Below are positions 31,137 through 39,076 of a stretch of 40,282 bases of DNA, piece after piece. This stretch comes from an uncultured Granulicella sp. (lineage in GTDB: Bacteria; Acidobacteriota; Terriglobia; Terriglobales; Acidobacteriaceae). The DNA lies in contig CAIZFH010000150.1 in NCBI GenBank assembly GCA_903932155.1, positions 1 to 40,282 of the forward strand, given 5' to 3'. The notes below the pieces were generated by a model, which worked only from the letters and a program-made list of their open reading frames with translations, did not search any database and was not told the DNA's origin. Within the stretch, counting starts at the first letter, position 1. The number at the start of each line of letters is the position of its first letter. The position numbers and the translations under genes are program-made.

Positions 31137-32393
31137 CTACTGCGATTCCATCCATGTGAGAGCTTTGGCGGCGAGGCGGTCGAAGGCGGTGACGGCCACG
31201 CTGAGGTGGTCGAGGCGAGAATCTTCGATCTTGTTGTGGCTGATGCCGCCGAGCGACTGCACAAACATCATAGTGGTGGGAATGCCCAGGCGGGCGACCT
31301 CGGCGGCGTCGTGCAGTGGACCGGATGGCAGGCTGTGTGCTGGCGCACCCAGTGTCTCGGCGATGGACTCGCGACAGAGGTCGATAAGTTCGGGGTGGAA
31401 GGGGATGGGCTCGATGCTCCAGATGCGCGACCACTCGACGGTGCAGCGTTCTTCGGCGGCGAAGCGGCGGCTGGCCTCCTGCGCCTCGCGGAACATGGTG
31501 GCGAGAATTGCAGCGTCCAGATCGCGCTGATCAAGTGTCGTCTCACAGCGACCCACGACCGCAGTAACAATTCCGGGGAAGGTCTTGACGCTGCCCATGG
31601 TGCAGACCGAGTCGGAATGGCGCGTAGCGATGGTGCGAATCTCCAGTGCGAGACGGGCGGCGGCAGCCAATGCGTCGCGGCGATCGGCCATGGGCGTTGA
31701 ACCGGAGTGTGCCTCCTGCCCGTGAAAGGTGATTGCGTGGCGTTCGACTCCCTTGGTGCCGAGGACCGCGCCGAGTGGGATGTTTAGTCGTTCCAGCACT
31801 GGACCTTGCTCGATATGCAGTTCAAGATAGGCCGCGATGTTCTCTCGTTCCTGCGCGGCCTCGCCGATGCGGTCGATGTCGATGCCGCAGTGGGCGAGCG
31901 CGGCCTCGAGTGTGACGCCGTCGCGGCCGGTGCGCACCCGGTCGGCGTCGATGCTGTGCGTTCCGGCGAAGGCGGAGGAGCCGAAGAGGCTGCGACCAAA
32001 GCGCGCGCCCTCCTCGTCGGCCCAGTCGACCACGCGAACGGTGAAGGGCGGGCGGCCATCGGTATCGTGGGCGATGCCGCAGAGGATTTCGAGCGCGGTG
32101 ACGACGCCGAGCGCGCCGTCGAGCCAGCCGCCGTTGGGAACGGAATCCAGATGGCTGCCTAGCACCATCGACTTGGGCGAAGCGCCGGGCAGCGTGACCC
32201 AGGAGTTGCCCGCGGCATCTCGATGCTGCGTAATTCCGTATGAGCCCGGTAGTCCGTCGAGCTTGCCTGCGAACCACTCGCGAGCGCGCTGCCAGGTAGG
32301 CGTGAAGGCAATGCGTTGTGCGCCGTTGGCGTCGCCGGTGAGCGCGGCAAGCTCCCGCAGGTTGGCAATCACTCGATTGGGATCGGCTGGCAT
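31137..32393 (-). CDS. M20-family amidohydrolase (N-carbamoyl-amino acid hydrolase / allantoate amidohydrolase type)
   Basis: 418 residues, the family's usual length. A cytoplasmic, metal-dependent hydrolase that removes carbamoyl or ureido groups. Predicted binuclear metal ligands are His81 (GSHLDSVPNGG), Asp92 (GWLDGALG), the Glu127-Glu128 pair (DWADEEGARF), His193 (LELHIEQGPVLE) and a C-terminal His386 (GGISHNKIED). All are present, so the enzyme looks active. Substrate choice between N-carbamoyl-L-amino acids, beta-ureidopropionate and allantoate cannot be settled, and no pyrimidine or purine catabolic genes flank it. It is convergent with the YdeI-like gene and divergent from the Gfo/Idh gene. 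Confidence 0.88.
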   Translation of the reverse strand: MPADPNRVIANLRELAALTGDANGAQRIAFTPTWQRAREWFAGKLDGLPGSYGITQHRDAAGNSWVTLPGASPKSMVLGSHLDSVPNGGWLDGALGVVTALEILCGIAHDTDGRPPFTVRVVDWADEEGARFGRSLFGSSAFAGTHSIDADRVRTGRDGVTLEAALAHCGIDIDRIGEAAQERENIAAYLELHIEQGPVLERLNIPLGAVLGTKGVERHAITFHGQEAHSGSTPMADRRDALAAAARLALEIRTIATRHSDSVCTMGSVKTFPGIVTAVVGRCETTLDQRDLDAAILATMFREAQEASRRFAAEERCTVEWSRIWSIEPIPFHPELIDLCRESIAETLGAPAHSLPSGPLHDAAEVARLGIPTTMMFVQSLGGISHNKIEDSRLDHLSVAVTAFDRLAAKALTWMESQ

Positions 32394-32464
32394 CGACTCC
32401 TCCTATTCCACTTTATCCCCACATTACGCCTGGGTATATGCGGCCATGAATGTTCCCAACGCAG

Positions 32465-32495
32465 TTGCACTCGCAGAGCAGCGTCTCGATATGAT
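32465..32495 (+). promoter_or_regulatory. Possible promoter of the Gfo/Idh/MocA gene
   Basis: TTGCAC (32465-32470) and TATGAT (32490-32495) resemble -35 and -10 boxes but are 19 bp apart, longer than ideal. The -10 box ends 11 bases before the ATG, so the leader would be very short. Confidence 0.3.
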
Positions 32496-32506
32496 TTACT
32501 TCAAAG

Positions 32507-33451
32507 ATGCTCAACTGGCTGGTCATCGGAATTGGAGACATCACCCGCAAGCGCGTGTTGCCCGCTGTGCTGGCGGAACCGCGCAGCCGCCTGTACGCCT
32601 TGCTGACGCGCGACCCTCGCAAGGCCGAGGCGTATTCCGGCGTGCTGGCGTTCACCGATCTCAACGCAGCGCTGCGCGATCTAGCGATCGATGCGGTATA
32701 TGTAGCGTCGCCGGTTGTGATGCATGCAGCGCACACCATCGCCAGTGTGCGCGCGGGCAAGCATGTGCTGTGCGAAAAGCCGGTGGCGATGAACTATGCG
32801 CAGGCCGAATCCATGGCCGAGGCGGCGCGCGAGTCGGGACGGCTGCTCGGCATTGCGTACTACCGGCGTCTCTATCCCAAGCTGATACGCACGCGGCAGC
32901 TGATTGCAGAGGGTGCTATCGGCCAACCGGTGCTGGTGGAGGCTAACTACCACGGCTGGCTGGAGAGCCCCGAGCGCGGCTGGCTGAAGGACCCCGCGGT
33001 GGCTGGTGGAGGGCCGTTGTACGACGTTGGGTCGCACCGCATTGATGCATGCAATTTTTTATTTGGTAGGCCGCAGCGCGCGACTGGGTTGCTCTCCAAT
33101 GCACTGCATGAGCTTGCGGTGGAGGACTCGGCTACTACGCTGATCGAGTACGAGGGCGGCATTCATGCGGTGGTGGATGTGCGCTGGAACTCGCGCATCA
33201 CACGCGACCAGTTTCGCATCATAGGCAGCGAGGGCGAGATCAGCCTTGACCCGCTGAATGGGCCCACGCTGCGGCTGTTGGCGAGCGATGGCAAGCTGAC
33301 CGAGGAGCAGTTACCCACCCACGCCAATGTGCATTATCCGGCGGTGGAGAACTTCGTAGCTGCTGTACTGGACGGCGTGCCGCTAGCGTGTCCCATAGAC
33401 GAGGCTATATGGACCGACTGGGTGACGGAGCAGGTGAAACTCGCCCAATAG
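32507..33451 (+). CDS. Gfo/Idh/MocA-family NAD(P)-dependent oxidoreductase
   Basis: 314 residues. An N-terminal Rossmann domain (WLVIGIGDITRKRVLPAV) carries the family motif E90-K91-P92 (HVLCEKPVAMN), where the Lys is catalytic. The C-terminal alpha/beta substrate domain includes GGGPLYDVGSHRIDACNFLFG with the usual Asp and His of the active site. Members oxidise or reduce sugars, cyclitols or related compounds, and the substrate is unknown here. It stands alone between divergent and convergent neighbours. No ribosome site is obvious, and the ATG at 32507 agrees with the start of the nucleotide-binding strand. Confidence 0.88.
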   Translation: MLNWLVIGIGDITRKRVLPAVLAEPRSRLYALLTRDPRKAEAYSGVLAFTDLNAALRDLAIDAVYVASPVVMHAAHTIASVRAGKHVLCEKPVAMNYAQAESMAEAARESGRLLGIAYYRRLYPKLIRTRQLIAEGAIGQPVLVEANYHGWLESPERGWLKDPAVAGGGPLYDVGSHRIDACNFLFGRPQRATGLLSNALHELAVEDSATTLIEYEGGIHAVVDVRWNSRITRDQFRIIGSEGEISLDPLNGPTLRLLASDGKLTEEQLPTHANVHYPAVENFVAAVLDGVPLACPIDEAIWTDWVTEQVKLAQ

Positions 33452-33477
33452 TTGGCCCCCCGATCACGACCCCAACC

Positions 33478-34050
33478 TCAACGGCGCAGGAGTCGCGGGA
33501 AGATGGCGCCCGTGGTCTGGCTGTACTCGGTGTATTGCTCCGCAAAGGTCTGCCGCATGAACTTCTCCTCCTTCAGGCGTTTGATGTGGAAGGAGAGCCA
33601 GATGAGCAGAATGGCGGGCAGGCCACGCCACTGGTTGCGAGCGATTGCCGTTCCTACCATGGCAAGTATCAGTCCGGTGTATATGGGGTGCCGCACCCAG
33701 CGGTATGGACCATTGCGGATCAGTTCGTGACCCACTTTAATGGTGACGTTGCTGCTCCAATTGCCGCCTAATGTGAATCGCGCCCAAAAGGTGATGGCAA
33801 ATCCCAGCACGACGATTGCTACGCCCAACCAGCCGATCCATGCTTGGTCGGCGAAGATGTCCCTATGCCACCAGCGTCCGAGGTTCTTGCCGAAGAAGAT
33901 GAAGTAGATTGCCAGCCCTGACACGGCGGTGTAGGACATGCGCGAGGCAAAGCTCTCACGGTGTTGTGTTTTTTTGGATTGCAGCGCCCATGCTATCCAG
34001 ATGAGTATCCAGGCAGCCCACAGGTAGCTACAGATCGACATCATGTCCAT
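33478..34050 (-). CDS. Isoprenylcysteine carboxyl methyltransferase (ICMT)-like membrane protein
   Basis: 190 residues with about five transmembrane segments. The C-terminal half contains the SAM-binding signature of the ICMT/phospholipid methyltransferase family: NGPYRWVRHPIYTG, then EEKFMRQTFAEQYTEYSQTTGAIFP. Bacterial members methylate small or lipid substrates at the inner membrane, and none can be assigned here. The start ATG at 34050 opens on MDMMSICSY; the Met at codons 3-4 is an alternative. It lies 60 bp downstream of sucA on the same strand and may share its transcript. Confidence 0.85.
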   Translation of the reverse strand: MDMMSICSYLWAAWILIWIAWALQSKKTQHRESFASRMSYTAVSGLAIYFIFFGKNLGRWWHRDIFADQAWIGWLGVAIVVLGFAITFWARFTLGGNWSSNVTIKVGHELIRNGPYRWVRHPIYTGLILAMVGTAIARNQWRGLPAILLIWLSFHIKRLKEEKFMRQTFAEQYTEYSQTTGAIFPRLLRR

Positions 34051-34109
34051 TGAAGGCTCCCTGCATAGGATACTTAGCGACCGTGCGGATCACAAAAATC
34101 GAATGGTAT

Positions 34110-36602
34110 TTATGCGCCGAATGCGAGGTCGATCAGGGTCTTCTCTTCCAGCGCGTGGGCCTTGGCGGAGCCGGTGGCGGGGCTGGCGCTGGCGCTTCGC
34201 TTCACGCTGAGCACGGCGCGGCCGGAACTCATGCGGCGCAGATGTGGCAGGACATAGGAGAGCGCGCCCATATTGGCTGGCTCCTCCTGCACCCAGACGA
34301 TTTCGTTGGCCTCGGGATGCTGATTGAACGCGGTCTGCATCTCGTCCTCGGGCCAGGGGTAGAGCTGTTCGAGGAAAAGTATCGCGACTGAGCTGTCCTT
34401 GCGCCGCTCGCGCTCCACGCGCAGTGTGTGACCGATCTTGCCCGAGCAAACCAGCAGGCGGCGAGGCGCGCTGACAGAGTTATCGGGAACCACATTGCGG
34501 AAGCGTGGCGCAGAAAAATCCGCGAGCTGTGAGGCTGCATCCGCGCTGCGCAACATGCTCTTGGGCGTGAAGACCACTAGCGGCTTGCGCCATGGGCGCA
34601 TGGCCTGGCGGCGCAGCAGATGGAAGTACTGCGCGGCGGTGGAGGGCTGGCATATCTGGATGTTGTCGTTTGCGGCGAGTTGCAGATAACGCTCGATGCG
34701 TGCGCTGGAGTGCTCCGGCCCCTGGCCTTCGTATCCGTGAGGCAGCAACAGGACGAGGCCGGAGAGCAGGTTCCACTTGGCCTCGCTGGCCGCGATGAAC
34801 TGGTCGATGATGATCTGCGCACCGTTGGCGAAGTCGCCGAACTGCGCCTCCCACAGCACCAGTGTCTCCGGGCTATCGCGCGAGTACCCGTACTCGAAGC
34901 CAAGCACGGCTGCCTCCGAGAGCATGGAGTTATAGACCTCGAAGCGGGTCTGCTGCTGGCTCAGATGTTGCAGTGGAAAGTAGCGCTCCTCATTCTCGAT
35001 GTCTACCAAAACAGCGTGTCGCTGGTTGAAGGTGCCGCGCTGCGAGTCCTGCCCGCTAAGGCGCACGGGCGTGCCGTCGATGAGCAGGGAAGAGAAGGCG
35101 AGAAGCTCTGCAGCACCGTAGTCGAAGGGCAGCTTGCCCTCGCCCATCTGCACGCGCTGGTCGTAGAGCTTCCGCACTTTGGGGTGGATGTGGAAGCCCT
35201 CGGGCGCGCGCGTCATCAGCCGGCACAGATCGGCGATGCGCTCGGGCGTGATGCCGGTGGGCACGTCGTACTCGGGCAAAAACGGCCCGCCCTTGTAGGG
35301 TGCCCAGTAGTCCGGCATCTGCGCCAGACGCGGCTTCCGCTGGGCCTGGCTGGCGGTCTTCTGGTCGGCCAGAAACTCCTGCTGCACCTGCTTCACTTCA
35401 GCGGAGGGATCGATGCGCATCTGCTCGGCGTAGAGCTGGTAAAGGAAGGGCCGGTTCTTAATCATGGCGTAGCGTAGCGGCTGGGTGACCGTGGGGTCGT
35501 CCACCTCGCTGTGGCCGTGGCGGCGGTATCCGATCAGGTCCACCAACACATCGGATTGGAAGCGATGGCGGAAGTTGGCCGCGATGGTCGCCACGCGCAC
35601 TACTGCGTCGGGGTCTTCTGCGTTGACGTGGAAGATGGGGATGGGAAGGCGCCTGGCCAGGTCGGAGGCGAATCGCGACGAGTTTCCTTCCTGCGGCAGT
35701 GCGGTAAATCCAAGCAGGTTGTTAACGATCACATGCACCGTTCCGCCGACGTCATAGCCGTGCAACGAACCCAGCACGAGGCTCTCGGCGACGATGCCCT
35801 GGCCGGCGAAGGCCGCGTCTCCATGGACCATGATGGGCAGTACCTGGCGGTCGCCGCCCTGACCCAGACGCATCTGCCGGGCGCGCGCGCGACCCAGCAA
35901 CACAGGATCGACTGCCTCCAGATGACTTGGGTTGGAGGCCAGGTGCAGCTCAATGGCGCCGCCATCGTCGGTCTGGTATTCGCCCGTCGCGCCGATGTGA
36001 TACTTTACGTCTCCGCCGCCCAGCACACTGCGCGGATCCACATCCTCGAACTCAGCAAAGATCTCCGACGGCGCACGGCCAATGGTGTTGGTCATCACGT
36101 TGAGCCGTCCGCGATGACTCATTGCAATCAGCGCCCTGGTCACCCCAGCCGGAACGCTGACGCGCAGGACTTCATCGAGGAAGGGAATCAGCGCGGTTAG
36201 GCCTTCGAGGGAAAAGCGCTTTGTTCCCAGATAGCGCGACTGGATCACCTGCTCGAAGATATCGGCGCGAATCAGTAGCGAGAGCACATGTGGCTGGTCA
36301 GCGCGACGCGTTGGTTGCTCCACCTGCTCCGCCAGCCACTGTCGCTGCTCCTGGCTCGGGATGTGCATGAACTCGATGCCAAACGTGCTGCTGTAGAAGG
36401 CACGCGCCTGGTCGGCGACCGGGCCGGTGGGCGCAGGGACGGGGAACTCCTCCGGTGGCAGGTACTGGCCCAGCGGATCGAGCCACGCCTGCAGATATCC
36501 CCAGCGTCGGAAGACATCGAAGATCGCCTCGCGTTGGGCGGGATCGATGGTTGTGGCATCTATAGATGCGGTGGGTGGTAGAGGCTGTGTGCTGCCGGCC
36601 AT
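34110..36602 (-). CDS. sucA: 2-oxoglutarate dehydrogenase E1 component
   Basis: 830 residues from the ATG at 36602, chosen because GAGGAA lies six bases upstream. An ATG at 36641 is possible. It is the thiamine-diphosphate E1 subunit that decarboxylates 2-oxoglutarate and transfers succinyl to the lipoyl E2 in the TCA cycle. Motifs include GIEFMHIP, ALIAMSHRGRLNVM, KYHIGATGEY, LASNPSHLEAVDPVLLGRARA, GDAAFAGQGIVAES with VHVIVNN (the diphosphate-binding region), GYRRHGHSEVDDPTVTQP, FGDFANGAQIIIDQF and LLPHGYEGQGPEHSSARIERYL. It is about 100 residues shorter than E. coli SucA. No E2 (sucB) or E3 gene is adjacent, so the complex must be assembled from dispersed loci. Confidence 0.96.
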   Translation of the reverse strand: MAGSTQPLPPTASIDATTIDPAQREAIFDVFRRWGYLQAWLDPLGQYLPPEEFPVPAPTGPVADQARAFYSSTFGIEFMHIPSQEQRQWLAEQVEQPTRRADQPHVLSLLIRADIFEQVIQSRYLGTKRFSLEGLTALIPFLDEVLRVSVPAGVTRALIAMSHRGRLNVMTNTIGRAPSEIFAEFEDVDPRSVLGGGDVKYHIGATGEYQTDDGGAIELHLASNPSHLEAVDPVLLGRARARQMRLGQGGDRQVLPIMVHGDAAFAGQGIVAESLVLGSLHGYDVGGTVHVIVNNLLGFTALPQEGNSSRFASDLARRLPIPIFHVNAEDPDAVVRVATIAANFRHRFQSDVLVDLIGYRRHGHSEVDDPTVTQPLRYAMIKNRPFLYQLYAEQMRIDPSAEVKQVQQEFLADQKTASQAQRKPRLAQMPDYWAPYKGGPFLPEYDVPTGITPERIADLCRLMTRAPEGFHIHPKVRKLYDQRVQMGEGKLPFDYGAAELLAFSSLLIDGTPVRLSGQDSQRGTFNQRHAVLVDIENEERYFPLQHLSQQQTRFEVYNSMLSEAAVLGFEYGYSRDSPETLVLWEAQFGDFANGAQIIIDQFIAASEAKWNLLSGLVLLLPHGYEGQGPEHSSARIERYLQLAANDNIQICQPSTAAQYFHLLRRQAMRPWRKPLVVFTPKSMLRSADAASQLADFSAPRFRNVVPDNSVSAPRRLLVCSGKIGHTLRVERERRKDSSVAILFLEQLYPWPEDEMQTAFNQHPEANEIVWVQEEPANMGALSYVLPHLRRMSSGRAVLSVKRSASASPATGSAKAHALEEKTLIDLAFGA

Positions 36603-36694
36603 TGTGTTTCCTCGTCGTCCTTTAGATGCGTGGCCATCCATTTCGGGCTCGAACGCGGGGAACGGCGGCCGCCATCGGCTCGTATAGTTATTCC

Positions 36695-37675
36695 ATGGAC
36701 ACACGTCTCAGGAAGATTCGAGCCGGGTTTCTCACGCTGTTGGGCCTATCGATGTTCCTCGTCATCTTCGGGTTGTGCAATGCCCACGCGCAGACGGAAG
36801 GCCTAGCCTTACCGGCATCTCAACCCGTAGCGCCATCCAGTAGGGAAGTGCCGGTCCCCTCCGCCGACAGACCCCTGCCCGACATCAACTCGCTGATGGT
36901 GCAGGTGGAGGCGCAACAGAAGGCTTCGCGGAGCGCAATCCGGCAGTACATCTATCGATCACTCGAAACACAGCAGAAACTTGATTCCCACGGGGCGGTC
37001 AAGAAGACTTCGACCGAAGAGAGCGAGAGCTTCTGGATTAATGGCGTTTTTATCAGCAGACTCCTGGCACGCGATGGCAAACCTGTCTCCGGCGACGAGC
37101 TGAAGAAGCAGAACGAACGCATAGACAAACGCATCGCGGAAGCCAGGGGGAAAGCCGACAGCGACCCACCCCAGAAGAAGCACGACTCCGACGAGGTGAC
37201 CTTTGCGCGCTTCCTCGAACTGGGCGCCTTCTCCAAGCCGCGCCGGGTGCTGCTAAATGGCCGCGACGCCATCGCGGTCGACTACGCGGGCGACCCCAAG
37301 GTAAAGACCCGCAATCGCCTGGAAGGCGCGATCCACGATCTGGCGGGAACCGTCTGGGTGGACGAACAGGACCACGCACTGGTCCGTGTGGAAGGCCGCT
37401 TCCTCGCAGATTTCAAGCTGGGAGGCGGCCTGCTCGCCGATGTTCACAAAGGCACGTCATTCCAGGCGGAGTGGACCAAGGTCAACGACGAGGTCTGGCT
37501 GCCCGCCCGCATGGATGCACAAGGCTCAGCCCGCGTACTACTCTTCATCAGCTTTAACGGTGCCGTCCACGCAACCGACTCCGACTACCGCAAGTTTCGT
37601 GCAAGCTCGACGATTCTTCCGGGCGTCGCCGAGGTGCCTGGCGACGGGGAAGTCTCCGGGTCTGTGCACCCCTAG
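36695..37675 (+). CDS. Exported protein of unknown function
   Basis: 326 residues from the ATG at 36695. A signal peptide (basic MDTRLRKIR, hydrophobic core, cleavage near NAHAQ at about 33) precedes a Pro/Ser-rich linker and a region with many Lys, Glu and Ser (about 75-190). The C-terminal half (about 195-326) looks beta-rich (RRVLLNGRDAIAVDYAGDP; AGTVWVDEQDHALVRVEGRF; FQAEWTKVNDEVWLPARM), reminiscent of LolA/outer-membrane lipoprotein-sorting-like folds, but no family was firmly recognised. Localisation is predicted periplasmic. It is divergent from sucA, with starts about 90 bp apart. Confidence 0.75.
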   Translation: MDTRLRKIRAGFLTLLGLSMFLVIFGLCNAHAQTEGLALPASQPVAPSSREVPVPSADRPLPDINSLMVQVEAQQKASRSAIRQYIYRSLETQQKLDSHGAVKKTSTEESESFWINGVFISRLLARDGKPVSGDELKKQNERIDKRIAEARGKADSDPPQKKHDSDEVTFARFLELGAFSKPRRVLLNGRDAIAVDYAGDPKVKTRNRLEGAIHDLAGTVWVDEQDHALVRVEGRFLADFKLGGGLLADVHKGTSFQAEWTKVNDEVWLPARMDAQGSARVLLFISFNGAVHATDSDYRKFRASSTILPGVAEVPGDGEVSGSVHP

Positions 37676-37707
37676 CCCTGAGCCTGCTGCTGACTTGCTA
37701 ACTCTCT

Positions 37708-37780
37708 GCCGTTAAACGGCGAGAAGGGATAGCCGTAGCCATCCCTCCCGCAAATCTTGGTGTAGCCGTTGGTACGGCTA
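37708..37780. repeat. Three tandem hairpin-forming palindromes between convergent genes
   Basis: Three inverted repeats follow each other: GCCGTT-A-AACGGC (37708-37720), AGGGAT-10 nt-ATCCCT (37725-37746) and TAGCCGT-TGGT-ACGGCTA (37763-37780). All share GCCGT/ACGGC words. They sit in the 141-bp gap between the exported-protein gene and cspA, whose stops face each other. A two-way terminator or REP-like element is possible; no T-run is present. Confidence 0.45.
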
Positions 37781-37816
37781 GATTGTGCAGCTTCGTTCTA
37801 CAGACTGTACAGAAGA

Positions 37817-38017
37817 CTAGAGAGGCTGGACGTCAGACGCCTGCCAACCCTTGGGTCCCTTTACCACGTTGAACTGCACTGCCTGACCTTCTTGAAGGCT
37901 CTTGAAACCGTTCGAATTGATCGCCGAGTAATGAACAAACACATCCTCGCCGTTCTGACGGCTGATGAAGCCAAACCCCTTGGCATCGTTAAACCACTTT
38001 ACTGTTCCTTGTTCCAT
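37817..38017 (-). CDS. Cold-shock domain protein (CspA family)
   Basis: 66 residues, the normal length for a bacterial cold-shock protein. It is a single OB fold that binds single-stranded RNA and DNA and melts RNA structure. Both RNP motifs are intact: KGFGFI (RNP1) and VFVHYSAI (RNP2), after the standard start [11 protein letters not shown]. The ATG at 38017 has AAGGAA eight bases upstream. A longer frame upstream to 38083 lacks homology and is leader. Whether it is cold-induced or constitutive cannot be told; the AT-rich leader region ahead of it would suit cold regulation. Confidence 0.96.
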   Translation of the reverse strand: MEQGTVKWFNDAKGFGFISRQNGEDVFVHYSAINSNGFKSLQEGQAVQFNVVKGPKGWQASDVQPL

Positions 38018-38269
38018 GTTAATTATTTCCTTAGTACTAATGAATTTGCCGCTGGATTCAAATCGGGGATCGACAACATACAAACGCCGCAGAAACCAAT
38101 CTGTTTCAAACGATGATTGAAGACTAGCACAGATTGCAATAAAAAAAGCGTAAAAATTTGCAACTGTTTTATTTACATCGCACTGTGCCGGAAAGAAAAC
38201 CTGCCTCTGAGGGCCATTTGGGGATTAGCTACCTCAAACTTCGCGGCAATCTCTGCATCAGGCCCCGGC
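38018..38269 (-). promoter_or_regulatory. AT-rich leader and promoter region of the cold-shock gene
   Basis: This 252-bp stretch between cmk and the cold-shock gene contains no convincing gene. It is markedly AT-rich between about 38100 and 38180, including an A7 run at 38140-38146. On the minus strand this reads as T-tracts, probably the promoter and the long 5' leader usual for csp genes. No consensus promoter pair could be fixed. Confidence 0.4.
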
Positions 38270-39076
38270 TCAGACTTGCGGCAGGTGGGCTCGGACGATC
38301 TCTTCCGCCCGAGACAGCACCTCTTCCAGACTCATGGCGGTGGAATCGAGGATGACTGCGTCCGCGGCTGGGCGCAGGGGCGATTCGGCGCGATTGCGGT
38401 CGCGGCGGTCCCGTTCCCGCATCTCTTCCACAATGGCCTGCTCCTCTGCGCGCTGCTGCTCCGCGGTCGTGGGGTCAGGGGCCTGGCGTGACTCGGTCTG
38501 GCGCGCAGTGGTCTGTTCCATGGCAGGGACCTGGCGGAAGCGGCGATTACCGCGAACCTCGGGTGCCGCATCGAGAAAAATCTTGACCTCGGCGTCGGGA
38601 AATACGGCGGTACCAATGTCGCGGCCCTCCATGACCACGCCTCCCTGGGATCCCAGGGCCCGCTGCTGCTGTACCATCCAGGCGCGGACGCTCGGGTGTA
38701 CGGAGACTTGCGAGGCTGCACTGGTGACATCTGCCTCTCGAATGCGCTGTGAGACGTCCATCCCGTCGAGTTGGACGCGATTGCCATCCAGGTGGGGCTC
38801 AAGCAAGATGCGAGTCGACAGGGCAAGATCGAGCAGCGGGCCTTCCTCATCGAACGAGAGGTCACCCTCAATCGCCTTCAGCGCCAGCGCACGGTACATT
38901 GCGCCAGTCTCGATGTTCAGGAAGCCGAAGTGGCGTGCCAGGTGCGCCGCCAGTGTGCTCTTGCCAGCTCCGGCCGGACCATCGATGGCAATGACTGGCC
39001 GTCGCGGGCCGCTGGATGAAACAATTTGCGGCAGAATATCTTCTTCATTTTCAATGGATTTAAGTTGACCTCTCAT
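38270..39076 (-). CDS. cmk: Cytidylate kinase with an inserted charged segment
   Basis: 268 residues, against 227 in E. coli. Phosphorylates CMP and dCMP with ATP in the cytoplasm. Motifs are the P-loop IDGPAGAGKSTLA (about residues 31-43), NIETGAMYRALAL, VSVHPSVRAWMVQQQRAL, VVMEGRDIGTAVFPDAEVKIFLDA and RDRRDRNRAESPL with AADAVILDST near the C-terminus. Two additions are seen: an N-terminal extension of about 25 residues, and about 20 extra residues rich in Gln, Thr, Ala and Glu at about 183-205, between RRF and the ERDRRD motif, in the lid region. The ATG overlaps the upstream gene's stop as ATGA. No nearer ribosome site was found, so coupling is likely. Enzyme function looks intact. Confidence 0.94.
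   Translation of the reverse strand: MRGQLKSIENEEDILPQIVSSSGPRRPVIAIDGPAGAGKSTLAAHLARHFGFLNIETGAMYRALALKAIEGDLSFDEEGPLLDLALSTRILLEPHLDGNRVQLDGMDVSQRIREADVTSAASQVSVHPSVRAWMVQQQRALGSQGGVVMEGRDIGTAVFPDAEVKIFLDAAPEVRGNRRFRQVPAMEQTTARQTESRQAPDPTTAEQQRAEEQAIVEEMRERDRRDRNRAESPLRPAADAVILDSTAMSLEEVLSRAEEIVRAHLPQV

Noticed and set aside
36603-36704. Earlier starts for sucA
   Set aside because: The ATG at 36602 has a GAGGAA ribosome site at good distance; upstream starts run into the divergent exported-protein gene and its promoter.
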